Origin: CAWGCA01 sp963820955
GTDB taxonomy: Bacteria > Pseudomonadota > Gammaproteobacteria > Chromatiales > Chromatiaceae
NCBI GenBank assembly: GCA_963820955.1
Contig: CAWGCA010000027.1
Coordinates: forward strand, 1-32,994
DNA length: 32,994 nucleotides
Reading direction: 5' to 3'
Under the pieces are notes generated by a model that was given only the letters and a program-made list of their open reading frames with translations, was not told where the DNA came from and made no database searches. Below, one piece after another: positions 17,139 to 24,529 of the stretch; position 1 is the first letter of the stretch, and every line of letters starts with the position of its first letter. A program made the translations under genes and the position numbers.

Positions 17139-18248
17139 TTAAGCCACTGCCGCTTCGAAGTATTCCAACAACGGTTCCAGTACAACCGATTCCCTTACCC
17201 GTTCTGGCAAGGTTTCTATACAGGCCTCCAGGCTTTCATCAGGATCGCCAACATTGGCCCCATTCTCATCCATGAATCGGTCCAGCGCTCCAGAACGGGA
17301 TTTCAACATCTCCCGAACGATAGCATGGGTCGCCAGGGTCTGTTCCGTGTAGCGTTCCAACAGAAACGAAAAAACGAAGGCGATATTGATAATCGACTGG
17401 ACGGCGAAGCGCGGAAGACCTCTGTCCAGGGCCAACTGGGCAGCGTAAATAGCGTCCACTACCGCATGCTGGATACTGAAACCAGCGTCCCAGGCACCCT
17501 CGGCGATCCCTTTCCTAAGTGCCACCTCCCACTGCCGGGTACCACCAGCGCCGCCGTTCAGAAAGGAGAGATAATCGGTCTGAGCATCTCCTCCCAGCGT
17601 CGATGCATTGAAACATTCGGCATGCAGTGCGGCAGCGGCACTGATCCCGGTCAGGCCATTGAAAACCAGGTGCTGACCAATCAATTTGGTGACTGCGCCG
17701 GCAGAGGGTGAAGACCCAAGATATCGAGGTCGACCCAGTTTTTCCAGGGTCGGCAGCAGGCGCTGGTAGAGCGCATTCGCGCCGCAGGCAAGGATCAGCA
17801 TACCCTTTGGATCGCCCCCCCCCAGCATGGCGCCGAGCGGCCCACCGGTCAGGGGATAGTTCGCATAGTCCACCCCTAAACCCTCTGAAAATCGGAATGC
17901 GGCCTCGGTGAAGGAGGGACTCACCGTAGAAAGATGCAGCAGAAAGGGTCGGGGCCGGCAGCGTACTGACAGGAGTGAGGACAACTCCGCGATCAGCGGC
18001 AAATCGTCCCCGTTTTTGCCGGCACATACCACTACCCCGTCAATTTCACCGTCGCCGATGAGTTGATCGAATTCAGGCACCAGATCGGCCCCATGCTCGC
18101 GCCATACGGAACGAAAACGGTCCCGCTGTTTGCCCGGATTACCGCGGTCGTGGACCCGCAAGACCCGGGCCGATTCGGCCGGAGTGAGATGGATCGCGGC
18201 CGGCCCGGCCATCATGCCGAGGCCACCGACGTAAACAAGTCGCAACAT
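17139..18248 (-). CDS. NAD(P)-dependent oxidoreductase of the 3-hydroxyisobutyrate dehydrogenase family
   Basis: A 369-residue protein with beta-hydroxyacid dehydrogenase landmarks: a Rossmann start LVYVGGLGMMAGPA (4-17), HLSTVSPSFTEA (105-116) matching the family's 'STvsP' block, YPLTGGPLGAMLGG (131-144) matching the substrate loop, and SAGAVTKLIGQHLVFNG (182-198) holding the expected catalytic Lys188. It is 70-80 residues longer than a standard member (about 295), and the glycine motifs deviate slightly, so the substrate is unknown. ATG at 18248 follows GGGGTAA; a GTG at 18272 is also possible. It is convergent with tgpA (6-base gap) and preceded by the 107-residue gene on the same strand. 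Confidence 0.75.
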   Translation of the reverse strand: MLRLVYVGGLGMMAGPAAIHLTPAESARVLRVHDRGNPGKQRDRFRSVWREHGADLVPEFDQLIGDGEIDGVVVCAGKNGDDLPLIAELSSLLSVRCRPRPFLLHLSTVSPSFTEAAFRFSEGLGVDYANYPLTGGPLGAMLGGGDPKGMLILACGANALYQRLLPTLEKLGRPRYLGSSPSAGAVTKLIGQHLVFNGLTGISAAAALHAECFNASTLGGDAQTDYLSFLNGGAGGTRQWEVALRKGIAEGAWDAGFSIQHAVVDAIYAAQLALDRGLPRFAVQSIINIAFVFSFLLERYTEQTLATHAIVREMLKSRSGALDRFMDENGANVGDPDESLEACIETLPERVRESVVLEPLLEYFEAAVA

Positions 18249-18339
18249 GGTTGTTACCCCGTGATTGATCACTGCCCTTTAAACGAAAAACAGACTCATC
18301 CAGCTTCTCTGAATGCCGCGGAGCCTACTATGTGTTCAT

Positions 18340-18663
18340 TCAGTCCACGAACACTTTTTCCTTCCTTCCGGCAGTTTCGTAAATAATTGGTGAACCCAGA
18401 TGATCCAGGCGGAACAGATCGAATATTCGGTGCCCATTGTAATCCAGAACACGTAGATCATCGGTTTCATGAAGGTCCTGCATAACCTTGGTGAAATGTC
18501 CGCCATACAGGTTTTTTACATCTTCATGCTGGATCTCATAGGCGATGAACTTGTCGATTCCCTTGGCCTTCAACTTACCTAGAAATACATCGTCCAGTGG
18601 CGACTCGTGAGATGAGAGGATGAGCAGGGGACCACTCGCGGTAAACAATAACAGGGCTTTCAC
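18340..18663 (-). CDS. Conserved-looking 107-residue protein, function unknown
   Basis: A compact cytosolic protein starting MKALLLFTASGPLLILSSHESP with a GTG codon. AAGGAG lies six bases upstream, a strong signal that the frame is real. Notable segments are KLKAKGIDKFIAYEI, YGGHFTKVMQDLHETDDLRVLDYNG and FRLDHLGSPI. There are no cysteines, transmembrane segments or enzyme motifs. The pattern (a short N-terminal strand, then a helix, then charged loops) suggests a small alpha/beta fold. I do not recognise a named family. It lies about 90 bases upstream of the dehydrogenase gene on the same strand, so co-transcription is possible. Confidence 0.7.
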   Translation of the reverse strand: MKALLLFTASGPLLILSSHESPLDDVFLGKLKAKGIDKFIAYEIQHEDVKNLYGGHFTKVMQDLHETDDLRVLDYNGHRIFDLFRLDHLGSPIIYETAGRKEKVFVD

Positions 18664-18746
18664 ATTACGCTCCTTAAAATCACTGAACGCCGGACGCAGA
18701 CCTTGACGAACAGACTTTACACCAACTTTCCTTGCATTTTGTCTAC

Positions 18747-18792
18747 AGGATACTTCGAAAAAATCCTTCCATGGAATTTTTCGAAGTATCCT
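18747..18792. repeat. Long perfect inverted repeat downstream of mnmE
   Basis: AGGATACTTCGAAAAA (18747-18762) pairs exactly with TTTTTCGAAGTATCCT (18777-18792) across a 14-base loop that itself contains the palindrome TTCCATGGAA. It lies between the mnmE stop and the start region of the 107-residue gene. No T-run follows either arm. It may end mnmE transcription, protect an mRNA end, or be an inserted palindromic unit. Confidence 0.6.
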
Positions 18793-18912
18793 ACGAAGAC
18801 TATAGATGAATTGGACCGGGAGGTGCGCTGGCTCTACCCCTGCTTTCCACTCCTGTCGAGCATAAGGGAAAAAGCGGCCGGCAACCTGCAGATCAACTGC
18901 CCCTGAAAGCTA

Positions 18913-20280
18913 TCACTTTCCAATGCAAAAGCTGGAGAATATCCGACCCAATAAGTCGTCGGAACTGAACTCCCCTGTGATCTCTGAAAGGGCCTGCTGC
19001 GCCAGGCGCAGGTCTTCCGCTAGCAATTCTCCGGAACCCTCCTCTAGCAGGGCCTGCTGGCCAACAAGTAAGTGCTTACTTGCAATATTAAGCGCTTCCA
19101 GGTGCCTGCGGCGTGCGATGAATTCTCCCTCCTGGCTAGAATGATAGCCGATGCTCTGTTTCAGGTGATCTCTCAACAACTCTATCCCCTTACCGGTTTT
19201 CGCGGAAAGGGCAATTTCTACACCCTCTGCGGTCTCTTGGAGCAGCGGGGATTGCCCGGTCAGATCGATCTTGTTTCGTACCCGGGTAATCGGGATCTCT
19301 GTCGGAAGGTTTTCCTGGTCCAAGTCAGGATACGCTGGAACCTCTCTATCGTCGAAGATCCACAGAATACGGTCAGCCTTGCGAATTTCGTCCCTGGCAC
19401 GACGAATGCCCTCCTGCTCCACCCGGTCGCTACTCTCTCGCAGTCCTGCCGTATCAATCAGGTGCAGGGGAAGGCCGTCTATCTGGATCCGTTCCCGCAG
19501 CAGATCCCGGGTAGTGCCCGGAATATCTGTAACAATGGCTGATTCGCGTCCGGCCAGGGCGTTCAACAGACTCGATTTACCGACATTGGGACGCCCTGCA
19601 ATCACCAGCGTCATACCGTCCCGTAAAAGTCGACCTACCCGGGCACTCTGTTCAACATTCTCTACACTACTGATGATTGAACGTAAGTCAGTACTCACTT
19701 TTAAATCAGAAAGAAAATTGATTTCCTCCTCAGGAAAATCGATCGCCGCTTCCACATAGAGTCGCAGCTCGATCAGTTTTTCTACCAGCCGATTAATCCG
19801 GCGGGAGAACTCACCCTCCAGGGATCGGACCGCCAACCGCGCAGCTGCGCTGGTGTCGCTCTCGATCAGATCCGCCACCGCCTCGGCCTGGGCCAGATCC
19901 AGTTTGCCGTTCAGGAAGGCGCGTAGACTAAATTCACCCGGCCGAGCCAGACAGGCGCCACATTCGAGCACCCTCCGCAGGAGCATATCCATCACTACTG
20001 GACCACCGTGGCCCTGGAGTTCCAGCACATCCTCACCGGTGAAAGAGTGGGGTGCGGCGAAGAACAGTGTGATTCCCTCGTCGATAATCTCACCGGCGTC
20101 GTTGCGGAAGCGGCTATAGCGTGCGATGCGGGGTTCGGGACAATGGCCGATGATCATCTCGGCGATCCGCTGTGCAGATTGACCTGAGACCCGGACGATA
20201 CCGACCCCTCCAATACCGGTCGGGGTGGCAATCGCGGCGATGGTCTCGTGGACGTTAACGGGACACCCTTGCGGGGCCAC
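18913..20280 (-). CDS. mnmE: tRNA wobble-uridine modification GTPase MnmE (TrmE)
   Basis: GTPase partner of MnmG in wobble-uridine modification; it also binds the folate one-carbon donor. The N-terminal domain has TIAAIATPTGIGGVGIVRVSG. The G domain sits in the middle with G1 GRPNVGKSS (about 229-237), G2/G3 DIPGTTRD and DTAGLRE, and G4 NKID. The protein ends with the invariant FCIGK, whose Cys is catalytic. The start is not certain: GTG at 20280 gives 455 residues, close to the usual 454. A TTG at 20304 overlapping the yidC end would add eight more. It lies 7 bases after yidC and is the last gene of the rpmH-rnpA-yidC-mnmE series. Confidence 0.97.
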   Translation of the reverse strand: MAPQGCPVNVHETIAAIATPTGIGGVGIVRVSGQSAQRIAEMIIGHCPEPRIARYSRFRNDAGEIIDEGITLFFAAPHSFTGEDVLELQGHGGPVVMDMLLRRVLECGACLARPGEFSLRAFLNGKLDLAQAEAVADLIESDTSAAARLAVRSLEGEFSRRINRLVEKLIELRLYVEAAIDFPEEEINFLSDLKVSTDLRSIISSVENVEQSARVGRLLRDGMTLVIAGRPNVGKSSLLNALAGRESAIVTDIPGTTRDLLRERIQIDGLPLHLIDTAGLRESSDRVEQEGIRRARDEIRKADRILWIFDDREVPAYPDLDQENLPTEIPITRVRNKIDLTGQSPLLQETAEGVEIALSAKTGKGIELLRDHLKQSIGYHSSQEGEFIARRRHLEALNIASKHLLVGQQALLEEGSGELLAEDLRLAQQALSEITGEFSSDDLLGRIFSSFCIGK

Positions 20281-20287
20281 GGGGCTG

Positions 20288-21979
20288 TTATCCCGCCTGC
20301 TCAATCTGGCGCGTTATGTACCACTGCTGGGCAATAGAGAGGAGGTTGTTGACCACCCAGTAGAGCACCAGACCCGCCGGAAAAAAAGCGAAGAAAATGG
20401 TGAATACAAAGGGAAGACTCATCATGATCTTGGCCTGCATGGGATCCGGTGGGGCAGGATTAAGTTTCTGCTGGATGAACATGGAGACACCCATGATCAA
20501 CGGCAGCACGAAATAGGGGTCCTTTATCGACAGATCCTTGATCCAAAGGATAAATGGTGCCTGACGCAGCTCAACACTTTCCAACAGGACCCAGTAGAGG
20601 GCGATGAACACCGGGATCTGCACCAGTATCGGAAGGCAGCCACCGAGGGGATTGATCTTCTCCTTCTTATAGAGCTCCATCATCGCCTGGTTCATACGCT
20701 GCTTGTCGTCTCCATAGCGATCTTTCAGCGCCTGAATGCGCGGGGTCATCTTGCGCATGTTGGCCATGGACTTGTAACTGGTCTCGGACAGTTTGAAAAA
20801 GGCGAGCTTGATCAGAAGAGTGAGCAGTATGATGGCCCAGCCCCAGTTTCCGACAATCGAGTGGATCTTGGTCAGCAACCAGAAGATCGGCTGAGCAAGA
20901 ATGGTGAGCCAACCGTAATCCACCGTGAGATCCAGACCGGTAGCAATCTCTGCCAGTTGATCTTGTATTTTCGGACCGGCGAGAAAACCGGTCTCAAAGC
21001 TGTGAATCTCGCCATCGGCGACCGTGACCGCTGGTGTATATGCGCCCAACACGTAACGATCATCAGCCAGCACACTGCTATAGAAATGATCTACCTCCTC
21101 CACAGGAGGAACCCATGCAGCGAGAAAGTAGTGCTGCAACATGGCGATCCATCCCCCTTTCACATCACGAGCGAGTTTGCTCTCGCTCATTTCGTCGAAA
21201 GAGATCTTTTCGTATTTCTCTTCCGGACTGTAGATAGCGCCGCCGGTGTAGGTATAAATGAACTTAGAGTCGCCGCTGCTCTCAGCGGGTTGACTGCGCA
21301 TCAATTGCCGATATTCCCGACCGCTCCAGGACTTCCCGGAGCTGTTCTCTACCAGATGCTCAATCTCCACCAGGTAGCTGCCCCGGGTAAACAGGAAGCG
21401 CTTGGTTACTTTTATCCCTTGGTCACTCTCCCAGACCATATCGACGTTCAGATTATCGACGCCATCCTCCATCTTATATGCCGTCTTTTCTGCTCGGTAA
21501 TGGCTTTCATGGGTTGGGGCATCACTGCCCTCCGCACCGATCAATCCGGATTGGGCAACCAAAAGATTTGGCATGGTGGGCCGCAGCAGCTGGAATTTTT
21601 GATCCTGATTCTCGAGAGAGACTGAATAATCGTTCAGAAACAACTTCTGAATACTGCCGCCCTTGGTATCTATCTCCAGTTCGTACAGATCGCTGGAAAC
21701 AGTTATCTTTTGGCTTCCAGATTCCGCTACTGCCGCCAACGAGGGTAGGGCGCTGCCAGAAGCTGCATTGACACTCGCCGCAACCGGAGCAGAAGGGATT
21801 TCGGCAGCGGTGTTCTGCGACTCACCGGTTGCCGGCGAACCAGTTGGAGACTCGGTTGATTCCGATACTGTCTGCGGTTGCCGTCCATAGTCCTCATTCC
21901 AAGCCTGCCACAGCAGCAAAAGGATAAAGGCCAGTGAAAAAAACAATACAAGACGAAGATTATCCATGAATGGTCTCAA
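20288..21979 (-). CDS. yidC: Membrane protein insertase YidC
   Basis: Inserts and folds proteins in the inner membrane, alone or with SecYEG. The 563-residue protein has an N-terminal signal-anchor (about 8-25). A low-complexity Ser/Thr/Ala linker leads into a periplasmic beta domain (about 75-335), typical of gram-negative YidC. Five C-terminal helices follow, including LLTLLIKLAFFKLSETSYKSMANM, the cytosolic hairpin with MTPRIQALKDRYGDDKQRMNQ, GGCLPILVQIPVFIALYWVLLESVELR and PAGLVLYWVVNNLLSIAQQ. Length is normal. It is separated by 155 bases from rnpA, and the small gene yidD that usually sits between them is not there. Confidence 0.98.
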   Translation of the reverse strand: MRPFMDNLRLVLFFSLAFILLLLWQAWNEDYGRQPQTVSESTESPTGSPATGESQNTAAEIPSAPVAASVNAASGSALPSLAAVAESGSQKITVSSDLYELEIDTKGGSIQKLFLNDYSVSLENQDQKFQLLRPTMPNLLVAQSGLIGAEGSDAPTHESHYRAEKTAYKMEDGVDNLNVDMVWESDQGIKVTKRFLFTRGSYLVEIEHLVENSSGKSWSGREYRQLMRSQPAESSGDSKFIYTYTGGAIYSPEEKYEKISFDEMSESKLARDVKGGWIAMLQHYFLAAWVPPVEEVDHFYSSVLADDRYVLGAYTPAVTVADGEIHSFETGFLAGPKIQDQLAEIATGLDLTVDYGWLTILAQPIFWLLTKIHSIVGNWGWAIILLTLLIKLAFFKLSETSYKSMANMRKMTPRIQALKDRYGDDKQRMNQAMMELYKKEKINPLGGCLPILVQIPVFIALYWVLLESVELRQAPFILWIKDLSIKDPYFVLPLIMGVSMFIQQKLNPAPPDPMQAKIMMSLPFVFTIFFAFFPAGLVLYWVVNNLLSIAQQWYITRQIEQAG

Positions 21980-22037
21980 CTGAGATAAGAGAACGCGTCT
22001 GGAGACGGTGACCCTCTAAACAAAACTTGCGTATTAT

Positions 22038-22058
22038 CAGTCGACAGGCGGTCGACTG
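22038..22058. other. Hairpin between rnpA and yidC
   Basis: CAGTCGAC (22038-22045) pairs perfectly with GTCGACTG (22051-22058) around AGGCG. It lies in the 155-base rnpA-yidC gap. With no U-run it is more likely an mRNA processing or stability element than a terminator. Confidence 0.4.
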
Positions 22059-22134
22059 GAAGAGCGATTTACGAACATCGCTCGATATCTGGAAGTAGCT
22101 CAGATTGTTTCAGCCATAAAGCTTACTGACAATT

Positions 22135-22503
22135 TCAGATGTGTCTAAGCCTTTGAGCCAGTTTTTCCAAGTGCCGGTCCAACGATCCTCTCAGTCGTCT
22201 TCGACTATCAATTATCGGCAGACCACGCCGGCAGAGTACAACCACATCTATACCTGACAACAGTCTCTGCTGATGTCGAAAACTCTCTCGAATCAGCCGC
22301 TTTGTACGATTACGATCGACGGCCCGTTTCAGAGACTTCTTCGATATCGCCATCCCAAGTCGGGCTCGGTCCAGTCCGTTCTCACACCAAAGAATGGTAA
22401 AAAATTGATCGCCTGATTTTTTCGCCTGCTGGAAAACCCGATTGTAGTCGCCTGCGTCAAGCAACCGGTTCTGGCGCGGAAATCGAGCAGATTCTGTCCC
22501 CAA
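22135..22503 (-). CDS. rnpA: Ribonuclease P protein component
   Basis: Protein subunit of RNase P, which trims the 5' leader from pre-tRNAs together with the catalytic RNA (not in this window). The 122-residue protein is basic, with LGMAISKKSLKRAVDRNRTKRLIRESFR carrying the conserved RNR motif of the RNA-binding cleft and an early FPRQNRLLDAGDYNRVF. Length is normal. The only usual start codon before the conserved region is TTG at 22503, 12 bases after the rpmH stop, with GACGG nearby. It is transcribed with rpmH. Confidence 0.96.
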   Translation of the reverse strand: MGTESARFPRQNRLLDAGDYNRVFQQAKKSGDQFFTILWCENGLDRARLGMAISKKSLKRAVDRNRTKRLIRESFRHQQRLLSGIDVVVLCRRGLPIIDSRRRLRGSLDRHLEKLAQRLRHI

Positions 22504-22515
22504 CTGCCGTCAGGT

Positions 22516-22650
22516 TCAGGGGGTCAAACGGGCGCGGCCCTTGGCACGGCGCGCATTGATCACCTTGCGGCCACCGCGAGTGGCCATGCGGGCGCGAAAT
22601 CCATGGGTTCGGGCACGTTTTAGATTGCTGGGCTGAAAAGTTCTTTTCAT
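22516..22650 (-). CDS. rpmH: 50S ribosomal protein L34
   Basis: A 44-residue, very basic protein starting MKRTFQPSNLKRARTHGFRA and ending in a lysine/arginine-rich tail. It matches L34 over its whole length (44-46 in gammaproteobacteria). It was too short for a length-filtered gene list, but ATG at 22650 and TGA at 22516-22518 define it clearly. It is the first gene of the rpmH-rnpA unit, divergent from dnaA, the classic arrangement at the origin. Confidence 0.98.
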   Translation of the reverse strand: MKRTFQPSNLKRARTHGFRARMATRGGRKVINARRAKGRARLTP

Positions 22651-22724
22651 GGCTGTCTACTGAAATCCTGTAGGTTTAACTTTTCTGCCTGTAAGGCGGA
22701 GAAGTGACCGAAAAAAGGGCGATT

Positions 22725-22753
22725 AGAGTACTTTGCAACCACCTTCCTGTCAA
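22725..22753 (-). promoter_or_regulatory. Candidate sigma-70 promoter for rpmH-rnpA
   Basis: On the minus strand a perfect TTGACA (22753-22748) is followed after 17 bases by TACTCT (22730-22725), a half-match to TATAAT. It sits about 75 bases before the rpmH start codon. The -35 match and spacing support it; the weak -10 limits confidence. Confidence 0.45.
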
Positions 22754-22853
22754 TAGATTCCGTAAACCAGAAAGCTTCTTTTCTTTTCTAGGCAGAACCG
22801 GCAAAAAACACCAACAGCGCTGAAAAAACAACCTCTAAATGCATATAAAAGCC

Positions 22854-22862
22854 TGTGGATAA
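22854..22862 (-). promoter_or_regulatory. DnaA box upstream of dnaA
   Basis: TGTGGATAA is the exact inverse of the consensus DnaA box TTATCCACA, 81 bases before the dnaA start codon. A single box here suggests autoregulation of dnaA by DnaA binding, and it may also belong to the origin. Confidence 0.7.
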
Positions 22863-22943
22863 GAGTGTCGAACCGGGTTAGACTCTTGGCTATAAAAAGC
22901 ATCAAAATTTCTTTCCGGCCGGTAAAACTGTACGAGCAAAAGA

Positions 22944-24299
22944 TTGGAACTCTGGAACAAATGTGTTGATCGTCTCGAAGGGAAACTGTCCTCTCAGGAA
23001 TTTAATACCTGGATTCGACCACTCCAATCCTTGGAACAGGATGACTGCTTGCGTCTACTCGCTCCCAATCAATTCGTTCTGAACTGGATTAGGAATAACC
23101 ACCTGTCAGAAATTCACGAACTGCTTCGAGAAATGGCCGGGGACAATGCGCCGGATCTCATTTTAGAGATAGGTAGTCGTGCCCGGGTTCCGAGCCCTAA
23201 AGCAGAAATGGCAGAAGCCGCAAAGAGCACTCCGACAGTATCAACCAGACGGTTACGCCAGACATCGGAACAATTGCCAAGCAATCTTAATTTCAAATTC
23301 ACCTTTGACACCTTTGTCGAAGGAAAATCGAATCAGCTGGCTCGGGCTGCATCAATGCAGATCGGCGAAAACCCAGGAACGGTTTATAACCCCCTGTTCA
23401 TCTATGGTGGCGTGGGGTTAGGCAAAACTCACCTGATGCATGCCGTTGGGAATATGATACTGCAATGTAATCCCGGTGCCAGGGTCATCTATCTGCACTC
23501 GGAGGGATTTGTAGCGCAGATGGTAAAAGCCCTTCAGCACAACACCATTGAGGAATTCAAGCGGCGCTATCGTTCAGTCAATGCTCTGTTGATTGATGAC
23601 GTACAGTTTTTCGCGGGAAAAGAACGTTCACAGGAGGAATTCTTTCATACCTTTAACGCTCTATTCGAATCTCAACAGCAGATCATTCTCACCAGCGATC
23701 GTTTTCCGAAAGAGGTTACCGGTCTGGAAGAACGCTTAAAATCCCGTTTCGGCTGGGGACTTACGGTCGCAATCGAACCCCCAGATTTGGAAACAAGGGT
23801 AGCCATACTGCAAAGTAAGGCCTCCCAGCTTTTCGGCGTTGAACTCCCCAACGAAGTAGCTTTCTTCATCGGCAAAAGAGTGCGTTCAAATATTCGCGAA
23901 CTTGAGGGAGCCCTGCGGCGAATTGTAGCCAACGCCCAGTTCACGGGGCGCCCCATCAATCAAGAGTTTGCGAAAGATGCGTTGCGGGATATGCTGGCTG
24001 CTCAGGATAAGATGGTCACCACCGAAAACATACAGAAAACCGTCGCCGAATACTTTAAGATCCGTACCTCTGAGCTGTTGTCGGCCAAGCGCAGTAGGAC
24101 CATTGCCAGACCGCGTCAGATTGCCATGACCCTGGCGAAAGAGTTAACCAATCACAGCCTGCCGGAGATTGGGGAAGCATTTGGTGGAAGAGATCATACA
24201 ACAGTACTCTATGCAACGAGGAAAATTGCTGAACTGCGGGACAGTGATATCCGAGTCAAAGAAGACTATGCAAACCTGTTGAGAACACTTACTAACTGA
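22944..24299 (+). CDS. dnaA: Chromosomal replication initiator DnaA
   Basis: Binds DnaA boxes at oriC and opens the duplex. The 451-residue protein has the N-terminal DnaB-interaction domain starting MELWNKCVDRLEGKLSSQEF, a short variable linker (about 80-112), an AAA+ core with Walker A GGVGLGKT (155-162) and Walker B LLIDDVQF (215-222), and a C-terminal helix-turn-helix domain with the signature GRDHTTVLYA. The start is TTG at 22944: an in-frame TAA lies 21 bases upstream and no ATG or GTG is available, while homology begins right at this codon. The ribosome-binding site is weak. A low-efficiency start is common for this tightly limited protein. Confidence 0.98.
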   Translation: MELWNKCVDRLEGKLSSQEFNTWIRPLQSLEQDDCLRLLAPNQFVLNWIRNNHLSEIHELLREMAGDNAPDLILEIGSRARVPSPKAEMAEAAKSTPTVSTRRLRQTSEQLPSNLNFKFTFDTFVEGKSNQLARAASMQIGENPGTVYNPLFIYGGVGLGKTHLMHAVGNMILQCNPGARVIYLHSEGFVAQMVKALQHNTIEEFKRRYRSVNALLIDDVQFFAGKERSQEEFFHTFNALFESQQQIILTSDRFPKEVTGLEERLKSRFGWGLTVAIEPPDLETRVAILQSKASQLFGVELPNEVAFFIGKRVRSNIRELEGALRRIVANAQFTGRPINQEFAKDALRDMLAAQDKMVTTENIQKTVAEYFKIRTSELLSAKRSRTIARPRQIAMTLAKELTNHSLPEIGEAFGGRDHTTVLYATRKIAELRDSDIRVKEDYANLLRTLTN

Positions 24300-24529
24300 T
24301 GTTAGTAAGTTGTGAATAAACTTTAGCCATAAATTTTAGTTTAAATTATCCACAAGAAACTTACAGGACCCCAAGGCGTACATAGCCCGGTTATCTACAA
24401 CCAAAAATCAACATAACTAATTGAAATATATATATAATTTAAGATTATCCACAGATTACAAGCATCCTTATAATAATAAAATAGGTAATAAATATTCTTT
24501 ATTAATATAGTATTTAGAGAACTTCACAT
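24300..24529. other. Probable chromosomal replication origin (oriC), dnaA-dnaN interval
   Basis: This 230-base interval holds two perfect DnaA boxes TTATCCACA (24346-24354 and 24445-24453), a near-perfect TTATCTACA (24391-24399), and an inverse TGTGAATAA (24311-24319). Very AT-rich DNA lies around 24421-24443 (TATATATATAATTT) and from about 24465 to 24520, suited to a duplex-unwinding element. Boxes on one side of an AT-rich tract between dnaA and dnaN is a recognised origin layout. The dnaN promoter must lie here as well. I did not compute strand skew. Confidence 0.75.

Noticed and set aside
18703..18906. 67-codon plus-strand open frame
   Set aside because: It is interrupted by the perfect inverted repeat at 18747-18792, so part of its sequence is dictated by the palindrome. 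No family match or start signal.
20225..21625. 466-codon plus-strand open frame opposite yidC and the mnmE start
   Set aside because: It is antisense to two clear genes, has no recognisable domain, and its composition mirrors the codons of yidC. Long antisense frames of this sort are expected in genes of this composition.
21980..22134. Possible yidD between rnpA and yidC
   Set aside because: The gap is only 155 bases, less than the roughly 210 or more needed, and no frame shows the YidD cysteine/proline pattern.
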